In this document: piece by piece, positions 36,643-44,929 of the stretch
How the letters are laid out: the number at the start of each line of letters is the position of its first letter
How positions within the stretch are numbered: position 1 is the stretch's first letter
Assembly: GCA_905221605.1 (NCBI GenBank)
Contig: CAJNDS010000169.1
Span: 367,001 to 431,000, forward strand
DNA from: Symbiodinium natans
Taxonomy: Eukaryota > Sar > Dinophyceae > Suessiales > Symbiodiniaceae
Direction of reading: 5' to 3'
DNA length: 64,000 bases
Made by a program: the position numbers and the translations under genes
Notes under the pieces: generated by a model
Database searches by the model: none
Told to the model about the DNA's origin: nothing
What the model saw: only the letters and a program-made list of their open reading frames with translations

Positions 36643-39144
36643 ATGTCGCAAGATCGAATCAGCAACATCGATGGAAGCGCATTTCAGTGTCTTGCCGACT
36701 TTATGTTGGGTCATCTCACTGAGTATGATGCTCTCTTTGCCAGAACACCATCAACACATTTGCTGGAGTATCTTAGAGATGGATGCATCGTGTCTACACA
36801 AACTATGCAAGAATTGCGCCAAGTGCAGGGCTCAGAGCTCCAATCTATCTTACTCGTCAACCCTAGTAAGAGTTTCCTTCACAATCTAAGGAAGGGTCTT
36901 ACACAACAGACGAGTATAACGATCGTGAGTAATTTGCACAGCTCACTTTCCATATCAGACATCCCCTGTGTACTCTTCAGGAGTTATGATGAAGACTTCC
37001 TTCGTCAAATCCACAGCCTGACGGTTATTGGTGCCATTGAAGTGCAGGGCAAGCGGGAACTTGTATATTTGGTCACTTACATTCCCAGCAGCTACCCTGT
37101 CCATCACACTTGCTACTACATTGCCATAACGCCTTCCATGAAGCAAGAAGCCGGCAATACTGAAGTCATTATCGCTGGCACTGTTGGAATATTTGACGAG
37201 GAAGTTAAACACCTCAGTCGAGACTTTGGACTGGCTCACATTAGGAAGCCACAGCAGCCCATCGTTGCGTTAACTGATCAGGAGAATCGATGTGTTGTTT
37301 GCCTCAGAGCGCCTAAGATCAGCATAAGTCAACTTCAAGCTCTAATGCTGAAGGTTGAAGAGATGTATGATAAGGTGCTCAAACAAACTGAAGGCAAATC
37401 ACAAATTGAGCTCCAGGTCTGGTATCGCTTTGCGCCTCTTGAAGGGATGCCGGGCAATAGTGTCAACTTCGTTGACCTCCCATATGCTATCAACTCTGCC
37501 CGAACTAAGGATGAAGCCTTTCAAGTGCATTGCATTCTCAATCAGCACAGGCTTATGAATGCGTTCCACACTGCTCCTGGGAAGTATCTGAGGATCTTTG
37601 CGGACCCCTATCAGCTGCAGAAGGCTATCTTGGGTCTTCGGCAAAAGCAGCTTACCATCCCTGACAGCCTCGCGTTGCATGCCGCAAGATTTCACATTTG
37701 CAATGTGAAGAACTCACAGGAAATCTTTGCTTGGAAGGTGACTCAACCTTTCAACTCTACAGAGGTTTCTCTGCAGATCACCTTTCACAATTGCACCGGA
37801 GACATGCAAGACATTATTCAGGATCTTGAGTACATCAAAATTCCGGTGCAATACAGAGGAATCGTACATGTATTAGCTGGCACTGATGTTGTCATACCTG
37901 CTGTCCATGTAACTGCTACTGTCGCCGCTGCCGATGCGCTCACCCAATGTCAATATTTCGACCTTCCTTGTGGAAGAACTGAAGTGCAATTGCTGCAAGA
38001 GGTTGTTGATGCCCCAAGATGGAGCAACAAGCCCATTAATCACATTTCCGAGAACCCTAGAGAACATTTTTTGAATTGCCACTCTGGGAGCGATAAGATT
38101 GGGCAAGGAAGATTGATCCATGTCAGAGCAAGGGATGAGTATCACCCCTTGTCCAAACAACGAATTGCTAGTACAATTTGGCACAAGGATGACCTTGAAA
38201 CACATTTCCTGATCATTGACAGACAGGCGCCTTACGTTGTTATGACTGGTAAATGTGAGGATGTTCCCGAACTAGTGAAGCTGCAGAGTGTCCAGACATT
38301 TCTCAGCCAAAATGAAGCCTTTCAAGGTTGGAGATTGCCAGAAAACCTTCCTAAGGCTTCCCAAGAGGATGAAGACTTTACTGCTGAACTGGGATCTATC
38401 CAGTACCTGCTTGTCCGCATTACTGGTAAGACTGAACTAGAGATCCCGCTAGTTCTCAAGAACGGCCAACATCTCGCTTGTCATCCGGGATCTTCTGCGA
38501 GTAACAATGTTCTCATCTCCCTACATCAGGGCGCGCTTCTATTCCTGCCACGATGTCACTCATGTGATATCATCAAGTTGATAGGGATTAATACTAGCGT
38601 CATCTATGCTTTTAACATCCACACTGATGATAGACTTAAGGCTACTGCAGCCAATAAGCCGAACAAAGCCAGATGTGCCAATCATCAGGATGGGAAGTCA
38701 AGCAAGGTTGCCATGGAGCAATCGGATACTGCCCAGTGCCCGACTTTGCTCCATGGAAAGCCTCCTGCTGTTAAAGGTGATGATACGGCTGCCAATATGT
38801 TACCGGAAAATCCTGCCTCAGCACAGTTGAGTCAAGAAGGTGGGACTGGCAAAAGAAATATTGAGAGTAGCAAGGAAAAGGTTGAGATTGCTAGAAGACG
38901 TAATACTGTCCTAAGGTTCCAGGCGGAAGTCCCGGCCAACGTTCAAGAAGAAGTGCAAAGGCGCATTGCTGGCCTTTATTGCCCTGTTGCTGCTGCCTAT
39001 CGGGTCATCTCGTGTGCTCAATGGAACAAAGAGCAATGCCAGCATTACGCCCCCTTTCCTAACAAGCAGCTCTTGTCCTTGCTGCGGTTGGATAAAAAAA
39101 ACGTGAGACTGCTCGAGCCAAGCTTGCACACATACTTGGTCTGA
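36643..39144 (+). CDS. LINE ORF1 protein, unrecognised
   Basis: 833 codons from ATG 36643 in good context (ACCATGT), MSQDRISNIDGSAFQCLADF. No RRM or CCHC knuckle of ordinary LINE ORF1 proteins was seen. Residues 1-620 look globular and of mixed alpha/beta type. A low-complexity Ser/Lys/Glu part (about 655-740) is followed by a basic helix (KVEIARRRNTVLRFQAEVPA). A Cys/His pair (LPRCHSCDII) occurs near 640. It ends 14 codons after an A-AAA-AAC heptamer at which a -1 shift would carry translation into ORF2. The role is presumed to be RNA binding or packaging, by position only. Confidence 0.8.
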   Translation: MSQDRISNIDGSAFQCLADFMLGHLTEYDALFARTPSTHLLEYLRDGCIVSTQTMQELRQVQGSELQSILLVNPSKSFLHNLRKGLTQQTSITIVSNLHSSLSISDIPCVLFRSYDEDFLRQIHSLTVIGAIEVQGKRELVYLVTYIPSSYPVHHTCYYIAITPSMKQEAGNTEVIIAGTVGIFDEEVKHLSRDFGLAHIRKPQQPIVALTDQENRCVVCLRAPKISISQLQALMLKVEEMYDKVLKQTEGKSQIELQVWYRFAPLEGMPGNSVNFVDLPYAINSARTKDEAFQVHCILNQHRLMNAFHTAPGKYLRIFADPYQLQKAILGLRQKQLTIPDSLALHAARFHICNVKNSQEIFAWKVTQPFNSTEVSLQITFHNCTGDMQDIIQDLEYIKIPVQYRGIVHVLAGTDVVIPAVHVTATVAAADALTQCQYFDLPCGRTEVQLLQEVVDAPRWSNKPINHISENPREHFLNCHSGSDKIGQGRLIHVRARDEYHPLSKQRIASTIWHKDDLETHFLIIDRQAPYVVMTGKCEDVPELVKLQSVQTFLSQNEAFQGWRLPENLPKASQEDEDFTAELGSIQYLLVRITGKTELEIPLVLKNGQHLACHPGSSASNNVLISLHQGALLFLPRCHSCDIIKLIGINTSVIYAFNIHTDDRLKATAANKPNKARCANHQDGKSSKVAMEQSDTAQCPTLLHGKPPAVKGDDTAANMLPENPASAQLSQEGGTGKRNIESSKEKVEIARRRNTVLRFQAEVPANVQEEVQRRIAGLYCPVAAAYRVISCAQWNKEQCQHYAPFPNKQLLSLLRLDKKNVRLLEPSLHTYLV
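39096..39102 (+). promoter_or_regulatory. Candidate -1 ribosomal frameshift site A_AAA_AAC
   Basis: In the ORF1 frame the codons are GAT AAA AAA AAC. The heptamer A-AAA-AAC (39096-39102) is a canonical -1 slippery site of the X-XXY-YYZ form. A -1 slip moves into the frame of ORF2, which is open from 39096 onward and reads RETARAKLAHILGLTYLQLA before its annotated part. ORF1 ends 42 bases later. Only a weak 5-bp stem (CCAAG/CTTGG, about 39118-39139) is visible downstream. A one-base indel in the A8 run is the alternative. Confidence 0.6.
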
Positions 39145-42100
39145 CCTATCTTCAATTGGCAAGTGCTACACCGTTGGAGCTTCAAAGCTTTACTGAGGTG
39201 TATAGTAAGGCCATTTGGGCTATTCCGGCCAAGGAGCAATACACCATGCTTGTCCAGATCCACTGCAAGTGCTCCATGTGCCAGCAGCCACAGCCCATTC
39301 TTGCTCTGCCGTTGCATTCTGAACAGGACTCCTCTGATCAGATCAGTATCCTCGCTGATCTAGGTCAACTTGCTGACCTTGCGATTGCGTGCATGCAGCA
39401 AAACTTGAGCCCTCGCAATGACACGTGCAAACTTGCCATTCAAAGACTCCCGTCTTTCTTCTGCCTTCTCACACAGAAGACTCAGAAAAGCTCTTTTGCG
39501 CAAGTCTGCAAAAGCGAGGCGGATATCCAAAGCTTTCTTGGCAGTACGGCATCAGTCATGCAACAGGCATATATTGTCGTTGCACTCGTTCTGCATGATC
39601 CTAGTGCTAAGCACTACCTAGTGCTACACCATGCCAAAGAACAAGCTGGAGACTCAATTCTTCTTTATGACTCAATCTACGGAGTCCGTAAAGAAAATTT
39701 GTGGGCACAATTGATTAAGGCTGAGCACTACATTGAAGCCATCTTCATCAGAAGTGTTTGTGCCAATCAGCTTTACCCCGCCACTGCTCTCATTAACTCT
39801 TTTAATGAGATTATCCGGCATCATGCTGATCCCAGTGAAAACGCAGAACAGCATATCAGTAGTGAAACACTCACTATTGAGCAAGCTAAGATAACGAAGG
39901 TTGCAAGCTGGGACAGCCCTGTCCCTTCTGCAACCTATATGACCATCACCTCAGAGGATGATTTTGGCTTGCCTAATCCGTCCTGTGCCCATCTTCTGCC
40001 ACAAGCCGAGGAATGTAAAAGCGGTACTGAATTTACTCTCGCCCAAAAGGGCAAACTCGATGAGGAGTCAGAACACCAAGCCAGTGTTAGTCTCCAGCCC
40101 GATCCTAGTACTGCTTTGGCGACACAACTTGATAGTGCATCTCTTCCTGAAGTGCACTCCATTGCTACTGATTCCGATGAGGAACAGAGACCGCAACAAC
40201 ATGAAGTTCAAACTGCGCTGAACTCTGAGAAGAATGGCTCTGATAGGGGCAGCCAGCCCCTTAAAGCCAAGCCCGACTTGAGCTCTGATTCTCAGATGCG
40301 TAGAGTCAAGAAAAGCCTCGATAAGCTTAACAATGCCAAGCCTGTCTCCAAGAGAAAAGATGGTAAAATTGGAAGCAGGAACAATCAAATTAATGCTGTC
40401 TCGTCGGAAGACTGCATACAGGTCGCACTTGGTGTTGAACGTTACATCATCTTATCGCTTTTTGATGGATGCGGAATATCACGTGCTGTCACCGTTGAAT
40501 GCCTCAAGCAACAACCTGTTGCGGCTGTGAGTGCAGAAAGTGACAGCGTCCTTCGCGCCCTCATATGCCATAAGTATGACTATGACAAAAGCCAAAGATG
40601 GGCTCTTGACTCGCACCGTGTGCCATCGATCGCAATTGATGACGTTTGGACTCTACTTAAAGAGGATTACCGATTGCTGCGTGAATGTTTGTCCTTCCTG
40701 GGAAGGATTCATCCACAAAAAACAGCCATCATCATTCCCGCCGGTTCCCCCTGCCAAGATCTCACGGTTGCAGGGTCCAGCTCAGGTGGATTAGGACTTC
40801 TGGGAGACCGCTCGCAACACATGCTTGTCTTATACGCGATTTTGCTTGCATTCCAAAGCATTGAACCCAGTATCCTTCAGTGCGTGCACATCTTCCTTGA
40901 AAATGCTGGGTCTATGAAGCCCATCCACCAGGGCTTCATTCAGCAGATCTTCGGAATACGTGATTGTTGCTGCCATCATATTGCTGGAGCTACATTCGGC
41001 CATGTTGAAAGGAAAAGAAAATTCTTTACTAGATATGGGCAAATTGGCACCTTCAGCAATCGCCCCACTCCGTGGTTCCAAGGATGGCGTCCTGTTGCGG
41101 AACACATGTGCGGAATAAAACCCCCTGGCGAAAAGCTCAAGCCTTGGCTTCGTCCCAAACGCTTTGATCGCGAGAGGGGGCTTCGATTGGCTGCATACTT
41201 TTACCACCCCTCTGCCCTTCTTTACCATGTACCCAGCTTCGGCGGAGCTGAAGCCTTCCAGAGGCAATTCTCACAAGCGGCTAATACCTCCAATGGGGTT
41301 CCAAATCTACAATGGGAAAAATTTGTTCCTGATGGACCCATTGGCCTGCGCTTTGTAACAGATGTTCAGAAGCTTTCTCTTCAAGCGGACGTCCCAAGCC
41401 TTGCAGCAATGGATCGCTTTGCTGAAGCTAATTACGAACTTCTCCGTGCAGAAAATGCTTTCCTTATCGGTGATAGTGGCATTCCTCCCTTCAGGGTTGC
41501 TCACTACAAGGAAATGTTGAGAGATGCTGAGCTCGATATCTGGCTTGCAGATGTGGAAGAACACATTAATGATATGTGTATTGCTTCCATTGTTGGGAAC
41601 TGCTTCTACCCTGGTGCTCTCAAAGCTGCGATCAAACACACATCCCTTCGAGAGTTACTGAATGAAAACCCCGACAGTCATTGGAAGCCGCTTCCCCTCT
41701 CACAGTTTCTCCAATACTGGCCTAGCTATGGCCAACAAGTTCTTGCTGCTACTACAGCTGTTAAGCTACAAGACAAGTTTTCGCATAAGTTTCATGCGCC
41801 TTTTCCATGCGATGAACTTAATGCTGTTGGCTGGCTCAAACAAGGTTTAATTGTCAATAAACCTGTTGTTCTGGAGTATACCCCCGGCCAAGGTAAATTC
41901 CAAGGCATTAGAGAGAGCGCGTCCGGCATTCCTAGAGGAATTTCCTTTGTGACGGAAACTCGATTCCATCAAACGCAAGACTTATTGCAAGAAAAAGGGA
42001 TCCCATCGGCCATCCAGCGTGTCTTGCAAATTGTCGACCCTCAATTACAACTTTTGTGTGGATCGAGACGCAATGTCATGGCCAATTTGTGCAGAGAGAC

Positions 42101-42941
42101 TGTTGCGAATCTCGGTGCCAAGTTTGCCTTACATTTTCTTGACTTCCCTGCACAAGGGTGGTGCCTGATCAGCTTTCTCAAAGCGTTGCATCTTGAGTTT
42201 GTCGCGTATAGAGACGAGTTCATCCCTCAATTCCTCCTTTTAAAGGGACAGCAAAATACTCTCTATGTGCAGCACTTGAAAGATGCCAACGCCGGCAAGA
42301 AGTCTCCGCCAGTCGACTTCTTCCTATATGTCGAACAAGATGATCAATGTGCCTTAGCAATGCTCAATGCTTCCCAGGCTCGTGATACTGTGCATGCGCT
42401 TACCCAAGCATCGATCATTGAGGTCGTTGACATTGAACGAAGAGGAGCCAGCCCTGGCACCTTCCTTCACAAAGTAATCGAAGAGAACAGCCAGCTACCT
42501 ACGCCTTGTCTGATATTTGAGGGTAACGAAGCTGCCTTGCATTTGCACGGCCATACTATCCTCTGTTCCCCTTACCTTGGGCAAAGGGAACGCTTTGCGC
42601 TCTTCTTAACCCCATACTTTGCTGAGAATTATACCAGTAAAGCCTTTGCTTCAGATTGCAACTCGAACGAAGCCTGGCTTAGCGAGGTCTTGCGCGACTT
42701 CTCTTGCTTTGCTAAGCTTGCTCTACCGTGTCGACAGGCTGTGTATATTGGTATTGATGCACGAGGCGCACATTACACCACATATAAGCAAGGTACGGTG
42801 CATCAACAGACTGTCACCCACAACAACATCCCCTCCACAATTCCCACCCAAGAAAAGGCACTGCGCATTTATGTCTACGATCGGCAACCTGCTGTCTACC
42901 ATTGCTTCTATGGGGTCCATCGGGACCCTTTGCCCCTATGA
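39102..42941 (+). CDS. LINE ORF2: C5 cytosine DNA methyltransferase with flanking domains
   Basis: The frame is open from 39096. The first ATG is 39246, but entry by frameshift from ORF1 is more likely. Numbering here takes 39156 as residue 1. Methyltransferase motifs: I, LSLFDGCGIS (Asp437); IV, GSPCQDL (catalytic Cys533); VI, FLENAGS (Glu582); VIII, HVERKRKFF (about 620); X, GNCFYP (814). The large gap before motif X fits the usual target-recognition region. N-terminal (1-420) and C-terminal (about 850-1261) parts are unrecognised, and residues 270-400 are acidic and low-complexity. The enzyme would methylate cytosine in DNA, perhaps the element's own copies. All catalytic residues are present. 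Confidence 0.88.
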   Translation, partial: RETARAKLAHILGLTYLQLASATPLELQSFTEVYSKAIWAIPAKEQYTMLVQIHCKCSMCQQPQPILALPLHSEQDSSDQISILADLGQLADLAIACMQQNLSPRNDTCKLAIQRLPSFFCLLTQKTQKSSFAQVCKSEADIQSFLGSTASVMQQAYIVVALVLHDPSAKHYLVLHHAKEQAGDSILLYDSIYGVRKENLWAQLIKAEHYIEAIFIRSVCANQLYPATALINSFNEIIRHHADPSENAEQHISSETLTIEQAKITKVASWDSPVPSATYMTITSEDDFGLPNPSCAHLLPQAEECKSGTEFTLAQKGKLDEESEHQASVSLQPDPSTALATQLDSASLPEVHSIATDSDEEQRPQQHEVQTALNSEKNGSDRGSQPLKAKPDLSSDSQMRRVKKSLDKLNNAKPVSKRKDGKIGSRNNQINAVSSEDCIQVALGVERYIILSLFDGCGISRAVTVECLKQQPVAAVSAESDSVLRALICHKYDYDKSQRWALDSHRVPSIAIDDVWTLLKEDYRLLRECLSFLGRIHPQKTAIIIPAGSPCQDLTVAGSSSGGLGLLGDRSQHMLVLYAILLAFQSIEPSILQCVHIFLENAGSMKPIHQGFIQQIFGIRDCCCHHIAGATFGHVERKRKFFTRYGQIGTFSNRPTPWFQGWRPVAEHMCGIKPPGEKLKPWLRPKRFDRERGLRLAAYFYHPSALLYHVPSFGGAEAFQRQFSQAANTSNGVPNLQWEKFVPDGPIGLRFVTDVQKLSLQADVPSLAAMDRFAEANYELLRAENAFLIGDSGIPPFRVAHYKEMLRDAELDIWLADVEEHINDMCIASIVGNCFYPGALKAAIKHTSLRELLNENPDSHWKPLPLSQFLQYWPSYGQQVLAATTAVKLQDKFSHKFHAPFPCDELNAVGWLKQGLIVNKPVVLEYTPGQGKFQGIRESASGIPRGISFVTETRFHQTQDLLQEKGIPSAIQRVLQIVDPQLQLLCGSRRNVMANLCRETVANLGAKFALHFLDFPAQGWCLISFLKALHLEFVAYRDEFIPQFLLLKGQQNTLYVQHLKDANAGKKSPPVDFFLYVEQDDQCALAMLNASQARDTVHALTQASIIEVVDIERRGASPGTFLHKVIEENSQLPTPCLIFEGNEAALHLHGHTILCSPYLGQRERFALFLTPYFAENYTSKAFASDCNSNEAWLSEVLRDFSCFAKLALPCRQAVYIGIDARGAHYTTYKQGTVHQQTVTHNNIPSTIPTQEKALRIYVYDRQPAVYHCFYGVHRDPLPL
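42938..42941 (+). promoter_or_regulatory. ATGA stop-start overlap of ORF2 and ORF3
   Basis: The ORF2 stop TGA (42939-42941) overlaps the ATG (42938-42940) that opens MTTIRDVVIKARSTTFLDHL of ORF3. Overlaps of this sort support termination-reinitiation in several LINEs and viruses. The frame is also open upstream of the ATG, so a -1 shift is a second possibility. Confidence 0.6.
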
Positions 42942-44929
42942 CGACGATTCGTGACGTGGTGATCAAGGCAAGGTCTACGACCTTCCTTGATCACCTCAAT
43001 GCCTATGTTGCTTGTCGTAGACATCGCGCACGTGTCAGATCCCTCAACAGCATTCTCCTTGCCTACAACCTGCCACTCACCTATCCCACAACACGTGAGC
43101 TGAAGCTTGCTCTCATGGCCAATGACAGCCGACCTTTTAACCTAATCGCTGCTATCAATCTTCAGCTCCCAACAGAAGAGCTTGAACTTGCACTGAATCT
43201 CATAGCTGACAGGCTTGTTCCTTACTTCGACACGATCCCAAAGGAGCCGTGCAAGCTGCAGGCTGTCGTTAGTTGGAACGTTACCTCGCTGTGTACCTTC
43301 GACACTATTGGCCTTGCCAAGCTTCGTACCATTGGTGCGTTGGCTCACCAAACGCCCGTGCTTTTGCAGGAAACCAAATGGAATGCTGCCTGTTTACACC
43401 GATTCAGACAGGCAACAGCCAGAATAAATACGATTGCCTCTCTCGCTATTTGGAAGGAATCTGGACACTCTGGAGGAGTTGCTGTCTGTTTGCCACAGGA
43501 CTATAAAGTCGTAGAAACTGTTGACCTTGTGCCTGGTTTTGCCCTTGCCGTGCTGGTCAGATTTCGGTCTGTCTGCTACTGGCTCCTGTCGGTTTATTGG
43601 CACCCTGATCAATGGGGGAAGCTTTTCCCTGCACTTAGTGCTTTTGTCAAGGATGCAACTCATGTGGTTGTCCTTGGGGGGGACTTCAATGCTGTTAATC
43701 AGCAGAAGGAGGGTGAGTATGCACATCTCCTTGCTCAAGGCGACATGATTGAATGCAAGTCTGACAGGCCAACTTTCGAGCAAGGCTCTACCTGCAGTCA
43801 CCTTGACCATTACCTTATTTCCAGTTCGCTGTACTTGTCCGCCAAGATCTGTTCTGTCTCTTGGAAGCACAAAAAAGTAACTGGAGGACATCACTTGGTA
43901 AAGATTCGGTTTCGGCCGAAGCATAAGCTTGACAAAGATGTCCCGGCGATACCTGTTCGGACAGTTCCTGCTGCGGCTTTTTCTGTTCCACCTGCGACTA
44001 CTGACTTGCCTGGCATCGAGGCTGCGGAGACTAGCCCTTCGCACCTTCTTCTTCGTAAACTAATTAATTGCACTAAAGCCCGCTTGATTGAAGAGCAGAA
44101 CAAAGGTCAAAAACTCTGCCCTTCTGACGCGCTCGTTGCACAAAAAGCCACATGTTTCTTGTGGCATGCAAACCTACGTGCCCAAGCTGGAAACTCAATT
44201 GCTGCATTAATTAGGAAGTTGGTACGCCTTTTGAACAGGAGCACTGGTGCGACTGTCGGTGTCAACGCAAGCACCGTCACATCTTTAGCCAGGCATATCA
44301 CCATACCCCCTTTCACGCCGTCAGGTAATGGTTCAGCCGAGCTCCCGAGACATTGGCTTCAAGAAGCGCTTAATCGGCTACACCTTGGTGCAGAGCTGAA
44401 AACTGCCCCCTCACCAAGTCTTCGTTCCCTGGTTGCTCAAAGAGATTTGCAGGTTGATAAGTCTAAAATTAAGTGGCAGGCCTTCAGGAAGATCTGCCCT
44501 CGAATCATCGATTCGCAACAGGTCAGAAGCGAAAATGGCCAGCTGATCACATCTATGAGTCAGTTTGATGCTGCACTAAGGGCAACTAGAGCCTTTTGGC
44601 ACCACTTCCCTTGTCAATACGATAACCAGTGGGACAAACTCCTACAGCCATATGCGCAAAGGGCCCCCTTCGTGCCGGCTGACTTACCAGATGAAAGCAT
44701 CATCTTCAAGGCCATTATTACCACCAACTTACTTGGGGATCATATGTGGGAGATGTGCTTGTCTCAAGCTGATCATCCGCTTCAGGCCTTAGTCTTCATT
44801 CCCAAGGCAGACAAGGGTGCGTACGCGGACAACTACAGGCCACTAGACATGCCTGATACTTGTGATCGAATCATTGACACCGCAATCTACGCTGTCCTTG
44901 CTGAGTCATCCTGCCCAGGCTCTTCTTAA
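42938..44929 (+). CDS. LINE ORF3: apurinic-type endonuclease and N-terminal part of RT
   Basis: From ATG 42938. Endonuclease/exonuclease/phosphatase motifs appear in order: SWNVTSL, LLQETKWN, VYWHPDQWG, VVVLGGDFNAV, SHLDHYLIS and GGHHLVKI. This enzyme nicks target DNA to prime reverse transcription. After a linker the RT begins with FIPKADKGAYADNYRPLDMP and CDRIIDTAIYAVLAE. It then leaves the RT frame, and the rest of the RT continues in ORF4. The break lies between 44,862 and 44,929, about 44,900, inside the conserved RT domain. Confidence 0.85.
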   Translation: MTTIRDVVIKARSTTFLDHLNAYVACRRHRARVRSLNSILLAYNLPLTYPTTRELKLALMANDSRPFNLIAAINLQLPTEELELALNLIADRLVPYFDTIPKEPCKLQAVVSWNVTSLCTFDTIGLAKLRTIGALAHQTPVLLQETKWNAACLHRFRQATARINTIASLAIWKESGHSGGVAVCLPQDYKVVETVDLVPGFALAVLVRFRSVCYWLLSVYWHPDQWGKLFPALSAFVKDATHVVVLGGDFNAVNQQKEGEYAHLLAQGDMIECKSDRPTFEQGSTCSHLDHYLISSSLYLSAKICSVSWKHKKVTGGHHLVKIRFRPKHKLDKDVPAIPVRTVPAAAFSVPPATTDLPGIEAAETSPSHLLLRKLINCTKARLIEEQNKGQKLCPSDALVAQKATCFLWHANLRAQAGNSIAALIRKLVRLLNRSTGATVGVNASTVTSLARHITIPPFTPSGNGSAELPRHWLQEALNRLHLGAELKTAPSPSLRSLVAQRDLQVDKSKIKWQAFRKICPRIIDSQQVRSENGQLITSMSQFDAALRATRAFWHHFPCQYDNQWDKLLQPYAQRAPFVPADLPDESIIFKAIITTNLLGDHMWEMCLSQADHPLQALVFIPKADKGAYADNYRPLDMPDTCDRIIDTAIYAVLAESSCPGSS

